From the NCBI GenBank assembly GCA_025782575.1, contig JALGYY010000017.1:361892-425891 (forward strand): a stretch of 64,000 bases of DNA. Direction: 5' to 3'. The translations under genes and the position numbers were made by a program. Within the stretch, counting starts at the first letter, position 1, and each line of letters begins with the position of its first letter. The notes below the pieces were generated by a model that had not been told where the DNA came from, did no database searches, and saw only the letters and a list, made by a program, of their open reading frames with translations. Below, one piece after another: positions 15,460 through 24,069 of the stretch. This DNA comes from a bacterium. GTDB lineage: Bacteria; Orphanbacterota; Orphanbacteria; Orphanbacterales; Orphanbacteraceae.

Positions 15460-16578
15460 CTACTCGGTTGCGCTCAACCGGAAGATCCGGTAGGGAGACG
15501 AAGGGTTGTCGCCAAGATGAATCTGAGATGTCGTGACATAAATGATCCCGCTGAAACTTTCGGAAAAGCTGTCAGGCCATGAGAGCCGGGAATCCTTGAC
15601 AACCGTTTCCAGTGTGCCTTCTTTCGTCCAGCGTCGAATGGAGCTCGATTCGAGAGACGTAAAATAGACAGCGTGGTCATCGGCGAACAGAATCGCGTCG
15701 GATGGACCGGGAGTCGCCACTTTTTCCACCTGCAATTCCAGATTGGCAACGGAAAGGGATGCATCACGAAGTCCGCCGCCAGGAACACGGTAGAGCGTGG
15801 CTCCCGTGAGGGCCTGGTAATAGAGGAAATCTCCCTCGGTATCGAGCGCGAGACCGTCGACATGAATGTCCGGCGTCTCACCGTCCATTTTCCAGGTCTT
15901 ACCTGCAACTTTCAGTTTGAGTCCCTCCGACTTTGTGGATCCATGATCAGCGAGGAGACGGCGGGACGACCCGCTGGAAAGGTCGACTACAATGATCGCA
16001 CCCGTGCCGGAGTCGGTGATATAGGCTACGCCCCTTTCATTGTCAACGCGCACATCATTCAGGTAACTCTCCAGGGGGGCGATCGTCTCATCAAACTGAT
16101 ACGTCTTCGCCACCCGGTTCTTCTGCAGATCGATACGCACGAGCTTGGCGCCGCCCGCAACTACACCGGCGAATGCAGGATTGCCCGCATCGACAACCCA
16201 GAGATCATTTCTGGAATCAATGTAAACCGCCTGAACACATACGAACCGGTCGGATGCTTTTTCGCCCGATTCCCAGCGATTCCAGTCGCCTGCCGGGAAT
16301 TGTTCCACAACATCTTTCGATAGTACTTCCCCAACTGAAAGAGAGTGATCCTCCGACCACCGGGGGAAGCAGACGAATATCCGGCCGTCCTTGGAGACAG
16401 CCACGCCGGTCCAGAGGCGATCGGATCGGGCGACCTCGACAAGATTGAAGGGCGATGATGATTGAGCGGGCCTGGTAACCGGCTTGGCCTTGGTGACCTT
16501 CTTACCCGATCCGCAACCGGTCCCGAGGGTAACTGCGCAACACAGGGTAACTGCGATCCAACTCCTGAATCGATTCAT
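15460..16578 (-). CDS. Major royal jelly / yellow family lipoprotein
   Basis: 372 residues starting at the ATG at 16578, where a signal peptide begins (MNRFRSWIAVTLCCAVTLGTGC); the cysteine suggests a lipoprotein although the lipobox is imperfect. The rest is a six-bladed-propeller-like protein of the royal-jelly/yellow family. The block SYLNDVRVDNERGVAYITDS, followed by G-T-G-A-I-I-V-V-D-L-x-S-G-x-S-R-R-L-L, is nearly the family signature, and WVVDAGNPAFAGV is also typical. Bacterial members are exported and of unknown substrate, sometimes with lactonase-like folds. The frame extends upstream to 16722 without a ribosome-binding site. It shares an operon with the amidotransferase gene. Confidence 0.82.
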   Translation of the reverse strand: MNRFRSWIAVTLCCAVTLGTGCGSGKKVTKAKPVTRPAQSSSPFNLVEVARSDRLWTGVAVSKDGRIFVCFPRWSEDHSLSVGEVLSKDVVEQFPAGDWNRWESGEKASDRFVCVQAVYIDSRNDLWVVDAGNPAFAGVVAGGAKLVRIDLQKNRVAKTYQFDETIAPLESYLNDVRVDNERGVAYITDSGTGAIIVVDLSSGSSRRLLADHGSTKSEGLKLKVAGKTWKMDGETPDIHVDGLALDTEGDFLYYQALTGATLYRVPGGGLRDASLSVANLELQVEKVATPGPSDAILFADDHAVYFTSLESSSIRRWTKEGTLETVVKDSRLSWPDSFSESFSGIIYVTTSQIHLGDNPSSPYRIFRLSATE

Positions 16579-16725
16579 GATATCGGCCTCGCTTTCGATG
16601 GACAGAGTCCGCCCTCCAACCTGAACGCATAGTAGTCTTAAGGGTAACCCATACCAGGCGGGACTCAAACAGGATCTTGCCGGCAGTCCCTTCGTACCGC
16701 CGGGCAAGACCCTGCTATTCACGAG

Positions 16726-19700
16726 TTAACGGTCTTCGGGGGTGATCCCCATACCGCTCCGATCCGGGTAGGCCGGACGTGCGGGAGGCGTAAAGGGATT
16801 CCGTTCGATTTCGCTCAGCATATGATCGATCGCGGCGTCCAGCTGGGGATCACCCCCGTCCACCATGAGAGAGGGATCATCGATCACCTCGATGTCCGGG
16901 TCGACCCCGTGCCCCTCGATGCCCCAGGTGCCGTCTGTTTCGAAAAAAGCGAACATCGGTACCGAGGTGTAGCCGCCGTCAATAAGCCGGGGATTACCGC
17001 TGATCCCGACCAGGCCGCCCCAGGTGCGAGTACCGATCAGCTTCCCGATTCCGGCTCTCTTGAAGAGAAACGGGAAATAGTCACCCCCAGAACCGGCGAG
17101 ACCGTTGATGAGCATGCACTTTGGTCCATGGTGCGCATCGGGCGGCCATGGGGGAGCTTCTTCGCTGAATCGCTCGGCCCAGTAGCTCTCCACAGGACGA
17201 TTGAGAAGTTCGATGAACCGGGACGGTATCTGACCCCCTCCGTTCCAGCGCTCATCAATAATAAGAGCGTTTTTGTGGAGCTGACCGATGAACTGGCGAA
17301 ACAGTTCGCTCTGTCCCCGCCGCCCCGTATCGGGCACGTAGATATAACCAACCCGGCCATCGGTCTTCTCCTCCACATAGGCCCGGTTCGCCTCGACCCA
17401 CGCGCGGTAACGCAGCCTGGAATCACTCGCGAGCGGCTCCACCACAACACGGCGGGCACTGTCGTCGAGCGTAGGCCGTTCGCTCACGGTAAGAGTGACA
17501 GTCCGCTCGGCGAGACCCTGGAACGCCGCCCATGGATCGTTGTCAGGGGCGACCCGGATGCCGTTTACCTCGAGAACATAATCTCCTGCCTTCACGTCGA
17601 GGCCCGGCTGGCTGAGCGGCCCGCGTGCATCGACATCCCACGGCGCTCCCTCCAGAATCCTGCTTATGCGATAGGCCCCATCGTGCAACTCGAAATCGCA
17701 TCCCAACATTCCGACTGAGACATCGGGTGTCTCCTCCAGATCCCCGCCCCAGTAGTAAGCATGACCGACGTTCAGCTCCGCGATCATTTCACGGATCACG
17801 AAACTGAGATCTTCCCGCGAGGCGCAGTAGTCGACCATCGCCCCGTACTGCACGCGTATCGCCTCCCAGTCGACACCGTGCATATTACGATCATAAAAAT
17901 ATGCTTTGTGGATTCTCCATGCATCCGTGAAGATCTGACGCCACTCCGCCCGTGGATCGATCATCACGGTCATGCCTGTCGTGGAAACAGGTTCTTTCTC
18001 CTGATCCGACTCGGCGTCGACGAGCGACATCGCTCCGCCTTTCTCGAAGAGCAGAAGCTTCTTGCCGTCCGATGACATGACGAAGGAAGCGGTTCCCTCT
18101 ACGACCTTCTTCTCCATTTCGTCCTCATCGTCCTCTTCGAGGTCGATGAGGTAGACCGCCCGTTCCCCTTGATCGCCACGCGAAGAGATCCGGCCATAAA
18201 CGAGTTGGTCGTCACTGTTCACCGCGAGGGAAACGAATCCGCCCGGTTCGACGGGAATCGCTACGGCTCGACGCTCGAAGCCTTCCAGGTCGACTACTAC
18301 CGGCTCGGGTTTTTTCTTACCATCCTCGTCATCTTCGTCCTCCTCATCATCGTCCCCGTCGTCATCCCCCTTCTTCTCATCACCCCATTCTTCCTCATCG
18401 CTTTCAGGGAGGAGTGGAGACTTGATCTCATCGGTGAGAGGCACAACATAGAGTCTGTCCGTCTTCGAATAGATCCAGGTGGTTCCGTAGTCGGAGTACT
18501 GAGGAGCCGAGATCTCGCGGTTACTAGCGAAGTAGAGATACTTGCCTTCTCTGTCGAATGTGGGCCATGTATCCTGGAACATCCCTGCAGTGACACGATG
18601 TTTCACGTCCTTCTTCACGTCGTAGATCCAGATCGCGTGAGGGGTGCGCGCTGTTTCCTGATTGGTATAGGCGATCCATCTGGAATCGCTCGACCAGCTG
18701 ATCGTGGATCGGCCGTTGTTGTCCGTGTACTTGTCGACACGCCTCGGTTCCCCCCCACTCGCCTTCTGAATCCAGAAAGTGCCCGAGTTGTCCCAGAATG
18801 AAATCCATTCGGAATCGGGTGACCACTCCGGATCGAACAGAAACCCCCTCTTCATCTCGGTCAGTTGACGCGCCTCTCCCCGGCCTCCTTCCCCAGTCAG
18901 GTAGAGCTCGTAGCTACCGGTCTTATCGGAAAAGAACGCCACATACTTGCCGTCGGAGCTCCACGCCGGATCCCGCTCCGCGAGTCCGCTCGTATGAGTC
19001 AGGTTCACCGGCGAGCCATTTTCAGCCGGGATCGTCCAGATGTCCCCTCGCGCGCCGACCACCACCCGCTTCCCAGTAGAAGAGATGTTTCTGGAGATGA
19101 TCACATCAGATGCATCAACCGCATGAACACGCACTTTGGGTCTGTCGCCCGGTATCGTAATTTGAACGATGCGATCGGACCCGGTTGTGAGATCGAGCAG
19201 ACGAAGTTCGGAACCGATCTGATAAACGATCTCCCCGTCTCCGGAATCGCCGGGACCGATCGACGGGTACTTTACATCGTAATCGTCATGAGTCGTAACC
19301 TGGCGCCGCTCACTCGAACGGATGTCATAGACCCATATGTTGAGGCGGTGATTTGCCCCGCCATCAGACAGGTAGTAAATTTTCTCTCCCTGCCACATGG
19401 GAGATGTGTCGGTCCCCTCCCACTCCGTCACCTTTCTGGCGGAGTGATCTTTAAGATTGAAGAGCCAGATATCCGTCGCCATCCCGCCCCGATAACGCTT
19501 CCAGGAACGTTGATCTCTGGTGAAAGGCGTATAGGCGAGCCATTCTCCATCCGCGCTGATCGCGCCTACACCGCCATAAGGGACCGGGAGTTTCTGTGGC
19601 ATCCCCCCCCCGGCATTCACACGAAACATCTCGCGGGTCCGTGCATGGGATCCGATACCGAAACCTGTGAAGAGGAGCTCTCCGTCCGGCGTCCAGTCGT

Positions 19701-20049
19701 TCAGCATTTCAGAGGTCGGATGATGGGTCACACGAAACGGCACACCACCGGCGACTGGAATTGTATAGAGATCCGTACCACCATCATAATTTCCTACGAA
19801 CGCGATCGTCTTGCCGTCGGGGCTGAACCGGGGATAGAGTTCCCCTCCCGGTGGCGAAGCGATGGGGAGAGCCGTGCCCCCCTCTCGCGGAACGAGCCAG
19901 AGATTATTCGCATAACGGAAAGTGATGTGCGTCCGACTGACATCGGGAAAGCGAATCATCCCGGGATGGGGATCGTTCGCTGCCGGTGACGGCATGGCGG
20001 ACAGTAGCAGACCGGCCAGAAGAACGGCCGGAACGAGCCGATAATGCAT
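16726..20049 (-). CDS. Tricorn-like S41 protease
   Basis: 1107 residues. A signal peptide (MHYRLVPAVLLAGLLLSAMPSPAA) begins at the ATG at 20049, after AAAGGA. About 650 residues of WD/TolB-like beta-propeller follow, with repeated blocks such as YPRFSPDGKTIAFVG and DPAWSSDGKYVAFFS. An Asp/Glu tract (about residues 555-580) comes next, then the C1 region with the histidine in ELNVGHAYYW, a PDZ domain, and the S41 core with the nucleophile in LAGSGGDYFPF and the closing G-H-G-V-D-P-D-I-E-V. Tricorn peptidases degrade oligopeptides to di- to tetrapeptides. Here it is exported, so it acts on periplasmic or external peptides, which fits the peptidase genes nearby. Confidence 0.9.
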   Translation of the reverse strand: MHYRLVPAVLLAGLLLSAMPSPAANDPHPGMIRFPDVSRTHITFRYANNLWLVPREGGTALPIASPPGGELYPRFSPDGKTIAFVGNYDGGTDLYTIPVAGGVPFRVTHHPTSEMLNDWTPDGELLFTGFGIGSHARTREMFRVNAGGGMPQKLPVPYGGVGAISADGEWLAYTPFTRDQRSWKRYRGGMATDIWLFNLKDHSARKVTEWEGTDTSPMWQGEKIYYLSDGGANHRLNIWVYDIRSSERRQVTTHDDYDVKYPSIGPGDSGDGEIVYQIGSELRLLDLTTGSDRIVQITIPGDRPKVRVHAVDASDVIISRNISSTGKRVVVGARGDIWTIPAENGSPVNLTHTSGLAERDPAWSSDGKYVAFFSDKTGSYELYLTGEGGRGEARQLTEMKRGFLFDPEWSPDSEWISFWDNSGTFWIQKASGGEPRRVDKYTDNNGRSTISWSSDSRWIAYTNQETARTPHAIWIYDVKKDVKHRVTAGMFQDTWPTFDREGKYLYFASNREISAPQYSDYGTTWIYSKTDRLYVVPLTDEIKSPLLPESDEEEWGDEKKGDDDGDDDEEDEDDEDGKKKPEPVVVDLEGFERRAVAIPVEPGGFVSLAVNSDDQLVYGRISSRGDQGERAVYLIDLEEDDEDEMEKKVVEGTASFVMSSDGKKLLLFEKGGAMSLVDAESDQEKEPVSTTGMTVMIDPRAEWRQIFTDAWRIHKAYFYDRNMHGVDWEAIRVQYGAMVDYCASREDLSFVIREMIAELNVGHAYYWGGDLEETPDVSVGMLGCDFELHDGAYRISRILEGAPWDVDARGPLSQPGLDVKAGDYVLEVNGIRVAPDNDPWAAFQGLAERTVTLTVSERPTLDDSARRVVVEPLASDSRLRYRAWVEANRAYVEEKTDGRVGYIYVPDTGRRGQSELFRQFIGQLHKNALIIDERWNGGGQIPSRFIELLNRPVESYWAERFSEEAPPWPPDAHHGPKCMLINGLAGSGGDYFPFLFKRAGIGKLIGTRTWGGLVGISGNPRLIDGGYTSVPMFAFFETDGTWGIEGHGVDPDIEVIDDPSLMVDGGDPQLDAAIDHMLSEIERNPFTPPARPAYPDRSGMGITPEDR

Positions 20050-20207
20050 TTTCAATCCTTTCGACAATGCCGGGGCGGAACGCCTCCGGCGGATACGCAA
20101 AGCGGGAGCCTGTCTATCTGGAGTCGGCTTTCTGTTGTAAGAGACGGGTTCCAATGGAAAATCGATCGAAATATCTGCGAGTCTCCCGTTTCCTCCGAAC
20201 CGGTCCG

Positions 20208-20720
20208 TTACCACTGTCCTGCATATCCGGGAGAATAGGGTCGGGAGATCTCTTCCAGGTAACGAAAGTGGAGTGTCACGATCTGGCGGGCGTGGAGGTA
20301 GTCATGGGCAAGCCACGACGAGAGCATCGTTCCCGCTTGCAGCTCGCCGAGTACGGGATGGGAGTAGGAGCGGTCCCACTCAGGTGATTCAAGTCCCCTG
20401 AGCCACGTGGTTGACCGCTCTCTCTCGGCGAGAAACGCGGATACCGAATCCGCCCAGTCCCGTTCGCTGTACTTCTTCTCCTTTACCCACCCTTCCGGAT
20501 CGATCTCGGGCCAGGGCTCACCGGGAGAGTGAAGAAGAAGATCAAGCCTCTTCCTGAAATCCAATCGCTCCTCGTCGTACATGTGATTGACGATCTCGAT
20601 CAGCGACCACTTCTCCGGAGCCGGCCTCCATCGAACCTGCTCTTCCGGAACACCGCTTGTCAATCCACGAAAGAGGTCGGCGCCGGCAATGAGTCGCCCG
20701 ATAAAATAGTTGAGATCCAT
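20208..20720 (-). CDS. DinB/YfiT-like metalloprotein
   Basis: 170 residues of four-helix-bundle DinB superfamily, which is unrelated to DNA polymerase IV. Candidate metal ligands are the histidine in SLIEIVNHMYDEE (near residue 43) and the H-D-Y-L-H pair near residue 145. Members bind divalent metal and include thiol-dependent transferases; most are uncharacterised. The ATG at 20720 follows GAGAGGGA; an upstream extension to 20804 overlaps arginase and was not used. It lies 13 bases after the arginase stop, at the end of a five-gene operon. The specific reaction is unknown. Confidence 0.75.
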   Translation of the reverse strand: MDLNYFIGRLIAGADLFRGLTSGVPEEQVRWRPAPEKWSLIEIVNHMYDEERLDFRKRLDLLLHSPGEPWPEIDPEGWVKEKKYSERDWADSVSAFLAERERSTTWLRGLESPEWDRSYSHPVLGELQAGTMLSSWLAHDYLHARQIVTLHFRYLEEISRPYSPGYAGQW

Positions 20721-20733
20721 TGGGCTATCCCTC

Positions 20734-21639
20734 TCAAAGAATCCGTTTTCCAAAAGCAGACTGCACGAGTTCGACTGCCAGCGCGGCCGAACGATTCCGA
20801 TCATCGAGGATCGGATTGACCTCGACGAGCTCCAGCGAAGTCATCACTCCTGAGTCGGCTAGCAGTTCCATCAGAAAATGCGCCTCACGATAACCGAGCC
20901 CTCCCCGGACCGGAGTACCGACACCCGGAGCGATCAGCGGATCGATCGCATCGAGATCAAAACTCACATGAACATAGTCAGTCGATTCGGTTACCTGCTC
21001 CAGAGCATGTTCCATCACGGAATGGATGTTGTTCCGATCGATTTCCTTCATGGTGTGGACGTGTACGCCTGTGCTCCGAAGCCGTTCTTTCTCCCCGTCA
21101 TCCAGACTGCGAATACCGATGAGGACGACGTTTTCAGGCGCCACACCGGTTTCCATACCATTGACCCGGGCCAGTTCGTCGGGGCCATCGCCAAGAACGG
21201 AGGCGAGGGGCATACCGTGAATGTTACCCGAAGGCGATGTAGCCGGTGTGTTCATGTCGCCGTGAGCGTCGATCCAGAGAACGCCGAGCCGCTTTCCCTC
21301 TGAACGGCAATGTGCCGCCACACCGGCCAGGGTACCGATTGCGATCGAATGGTCTCCCCCTAGAACGAGAGGGAATCCCTCACCCGCCATGATCGATTCG
21401 ACCCGATCGCTGATCTCCCTCGATGCTCGTCCGATTTCGTCAAGGTAGCGAGCCTGGGAGTCGCCGGGCGACACTTCCTCCATATTCCGAATAGAGACGT
21501 CACCTTCGTCGATTACTTCGAGACCAAGGTCGCGAAGCGCCTCTTCGATTCCCGCAATTCGAATGGCCGACGGCCCCATGTCGACCCCCCGCCGCCCCGA
21601 CCCGAGATCCATCGGCGCCCCGAGAAGATGAATTTTCAT
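20734..21639 (-). CDS. rocF: Arginase
   Basis: 301 residues, the normal arginase length. The manganese-binding signatures are all present: GGDHSIAIGT, WIDAHGDMNTP and SFDLDAIDPLIAPGVGTP. The N-terminal GAPMDLGSGRRGVDMGPSAI matches the arginase branch rather than agmatinase or formiminoglutamase. It would hydrolyse L-arginine to ornithine and urea in the cytosol. GGAGG precedes the ATG at 21639 at good spacing. It lies 28 bases downstream of the LON-domain gene and 13 bases upstream of the DinB-like gene. With the peptidases and OPT transporter around it, it fits growth on peptides. Confidence 0.93.
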   Translation of the reverse strand: MKIHLLGAPMDLGSGRRGVDMGPSAIRIAGIEEALRDLGLEVIDEGDVSIRNMEEVSPGDSQARYLDEIGRASREISDRVESIMAGEGFPLVLGGDHSIAIGTLAGVAAHCRSEGKRLGVLWIDAHGDMNTPATSPSGNIHGMPLASVLGDGPDELARVNGMETGVAPENVVLIGIRSLDDGEKERLRSTGVHVHTMKEIDRNNIHSVMEHALEQVTESTDYVHVSFDLDAIDPLIAPGVGTPVRGGLGYREAHFLMELLADSGVMTSLELVEVNPILDDRNRSAALAVELVQSAFGKRIL

Positions 21640-21667
21640 GATTACGATCCTCCGGGAAAGCCGGTGT

Positions 21668-22321
21668 TCAGTCCGCGCCGGGGCCCGACTCCCCCTCAAT
21701 TATTTGAAGGTGGTTGATTAGAAACCCAGCCCGGCACCTTACCGATGGTTCCTCGAGCATCTGATAGAGTTCCTCGGAATCAGTACAGAGAACCTGGAGA
21801 GCCATGTCAATCCAGGGTCCCGTCGGGCAATCGTCTGCCAGTTTCCCTCTCAGGTCGTCCACACCGTCTCTCTGCCTGATACCCGGCAACTCCATGAGAT
21901 TCACGAAACGTGACCGTTCATTCACCAGCGTCTCTTCGGCGTGGTGCTCAATATCGATCGGACGGAGTAAGGCGAGCCGATAGGGCTCATTCGCGACTTC
22001 GGTCACAATTCTCGCACGGGCCACCCCCTGCAGCAACAGAAGGTAGCGACGGTTGTTCAGCATTTCATAACCGGTAATGTAGCCGATACCGACACACGGC
22101 CTTAAGGGAGGATGTCCGTTCCAGTACTCCTCCTGCGTCACCCATCCATCGAAGAGCGCAATTGCGATCAGACCATGAGCATCAAGAGCGTCGTCCACCA
22201 TCCGTCGATAGCGGGGTTCAAAGACATGAAGTGGTTGTGCCGTATGGGGGAGGAGAACACATCCAGGGATGGGAAACAGCGATATGGGTTGCCTGAAATT
22301 GATTGGGAGTACGGATTCCAA
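21668..22321 (-). CDS. LON substrate-binding-domain protein
   Basis: 217 residues of stand-alone LON N-terminal-type domain. The hallmark LFPIPGCVLLPHTAQPLHVF is at the N-terminus, followed by E-P-R-Y-R-R-M and the G-x-x-x-R-x-R-I strand typical of the domain. There is no ATPase or protease domain, so it may bind unfolded substrates or act as an adaptor. I chose a TTG at 22321 because AAGGAG lies 6 bases upstream and the domain starts soon after. The frame can extend to a TTG at 22363, overlapping rlpA. It is the third gene of the M24, rlpA, LON, arginase, DinB-like operon. Confidence 0.72.
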   Translation of the reverse strand: MESVLPINFRQPISLFPIPGCVLLPHTAQPLHVFEPRYRRMVDDALDAHGLIAIALFDGWVTQEEYWNGHPPLRPCVGIGYITGYEMLNNRRYLLLLQGVARARIVTEVANEPYRLALLRPIDIEHHAEETLVNERSRFVNLMELPGIRQRDGVDDLRGKLADDCPTGPWIDMALQVLCTDSEELYQMLEEPSVRCRAGFLINHLQIIEGESGPGAD

Positions 22322-22340
22322 TTCAGCTCCTTCAAGACAA

Positions 22341-22766
22341 TCAGTCAGGCGACAACACTTCAAGCCTTACTTTCGCCACTCCTTCACCAAAGAGATCAAG
22401 CTTTACCGCAGCCGCCCGGGATACATCGATAATTCGCCCCTTCACGAACGGCCCTCTGTCGTTAATGCGAAGGATGACGCTCTTTCCGTTTCCACTATGA
22501 GTCACTCGGACGATTGTCCCGAACGGCAAAGTCTTGTGTGCTGCGGTCATCCTCCACATGTCGTATGCTTCGCCGCTGGCCGTCTGCCTTCCGTGGAACT
22601 TTCCGCCGTACCAGGACGCCATGCCAGTCTGGACGGCATCGATAGAACGATCCGGATGGCCGCTCCCGATGGTCGGGCGGGGACTGACGCAGCTCGCCAG
22701 GGTGAACACCTGCACGGCCAGTAAGAAGACCACGAACGGCATCCTGCCCTGCACTCGCAGACTCAC
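22341..22766 (-). CDS. rlpA: RlpA-like lipoprotein (double-psi beta-barrel)
   Basis: 141 residues. A GTG start overlaps the upstream peptidase stop by 4 bases. The signal peptide ends in a good lipobox, LASC. The double-psi barrel follows: GMASWYGGKFHGRQTASGE, then AAHKTLPFGTIVRVT, then INDRGPF and IDVSRAAA, the complete RlpA pattern with catalytic-type Asp and His. There is no SPOR domain, unlike E. coli RlpA. RlpA proteins cleave glycan strands lacking stem peptides at division septa, or act structurally there. Outer-membrane lipoprotein by prediction. Confidence 0.88.
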   Translation of the reverse strand: MSLRVQGRMPFVVFLLAVQVFTLASCVSPRPTIGSGHPDRSIDAVQTGMASWYGGKFHGRQTASGEAYDMWRMTAAHKTLPFGTIVRVTHSGNGKSVILRINDRGPFVKGRIIDVSRAAAVKLDLFGEGVAKVRLEVLSPD

Positions 22767-23941
22767 AGGAGCGGCTCAACTTCCGTCTGGACGCCCCCCG
22801 TCACGTGAACAGTTCCATCCGCGCCCAGGAACACATCGACTTCGCATCGAATACCGAATTCTTCCAGGTAGATCCCCGGTTCGATGGAGAAACAGGTGCG
22901 CGGTAACAGGAGCCGCTCATCCCGCGTCTCGAGATTGTCGATATTGGCACCGTTCCCGTGAGTTTCCTCACCAATACTGTGGCCCGTTCGATGAATGAAC
23001 TGTTCCCCGTACCCCGCCTTCTTGATCACCGAGCGAACCGCGTCGTCCACGTCGCACCCCCGCAATTCGCACCCCTTTTTCACACCGTCACGAACAAGGG
23101 CGATCCCGGCATCTCTCGCCTCGGCGACAATCTTGAATACCTTGGCGATCCCGGTCGGGATCCGGGAACCGACATACGCGTTTTTCGTTATGTCGCTGAA
23201 TACGGCTCCGGGCCTGTTCCGCTTCGACCAGAGATCGATCAGAACGAATTCGCCGACTCCCAGCTCCCGATCGGTAGAGGGTTCGGGCGCGAAGTGGGGA
23301 TTGCCGCTGTGAGGCCCGCCTGCCACGATCGGCGGATGATCAGTCAGAAGATCGTTCACTAAGAAGTGGCGTACGATAGCGGCCTGAACCTCGGTTTCGG
23401 TAGCCGGCTTTCCCGCTGACGCCCTTTCCGAGATCAGACCGAAAGCGAGTTCAAATGCTTCGAGATTGATCTTTTCCGCTTCGAGATGGAGCTGCCACTG
23501 GTCCTCCGACCAGACCGCTTCAAACTGCTGCACCAGATCGCCCGACGAACAGACTTCAACATTGAAAGAGCGGACAAGCTCGACCGTACCGGCATCGACC
23601 CGTGCAATATAAGGAATCGCATTTCGGGGAGAGTACTCCATCGCGATCCGTCCGCCTCCCTCGAGTATCCGGCCGAGCTCCCGTTCGAGAGTCTGCCATC
23701 GGAGGTAGATTCGTTTTTCGCCGGGAAGATGATCCAAAGCGCCCGATTCGATCTTGTGGACGAGTTTGACCGGTTCCCCCGATGAGGGGACAAAGTAGAA
23801 GACGCGCCGGCTCCCCATTTCTCTGTCCGACATCCGCAAAATGCGGCGGGCCAGAAGATTGCCTCCCCGAAACTCGGAAAAGAGCCATCCGTCGAAGCCG
23901 AATCTACTGATCGATTCCTGGACGGCATGGACATCAAACAC
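22763..23941 (-). CDS. M24 family aminopeptidase (Xaa-Pro type)
   Basis: 392 residues of pita-bread fold. Metal ligands can be read in order: FVLIDLWSKRN, FSDITKNAYVG, TGHSIGEETHGNG, CFSIEPGIY and IRCEVDVFLG. The N-terminal creatinase-like domain is present. It would release N-terminal residues from X-Pro peptides using two divalent metals. The start is a GTG preceded by a near-perfect AAGGAGGT site. It is the first gene of the minus-strand operon that includes rlpA, LON, arginase and DinB-like genes, and it is divergent from the OPT transporter, so both may share a control region. Confidence 0.87.
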   Translation of the reverse strand: MFDVHAVQESISRFGFDGWLFSEFRGGNLLARRILRMSDREMGSRRVFYFVPSSGEPVKLVHKIESGALDHLPGEKRIYLRWQTLERELGRILEGGGRIAMEYSPRNAIPYIARVDAGTVELVRSFNVEVCSSGDLVQQFEAVWSEDQWQLHLEAEKINLEAFELAFGLISERASAGKPATETEVQAAIVRHFLVNDLLTDHPPIVAGGPHSGNPHFAPEPSTDRELGVGEFVLIDLWSKRNRPGAVFSDITKNAYVGSRIPTGIAKVFKIVAEARDAGIALVRDGVKKGCELRGCDVDDAVRSVIKKAGYGEQFIHRTGHSIGEETHGNGANIDNLETRDERLLLPRTCFSIEPGIYLEEFGIRCEVDVFLGADGTVHVTGGVQTEVEPLL

Positions 23942-24069
23942 GAATGGAACCTCCTTCGCCGGTTGTCTCGGCCGGGGAGAGCTTGATGGACAGGGCGCTC
24001 TTCGCTATCCTTTCTTGCTCATACAGAATCAGCGGCCCGGTTGCCGGATATCATAGTCGAAAGGAAGTC

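Noticed and set aside
18865-19989. 374-residue plus-strand frame opposite the tricorn-like gene
   Set aside because: Shadow of a well-supported protease gene; no recognisable domain and no start signal.
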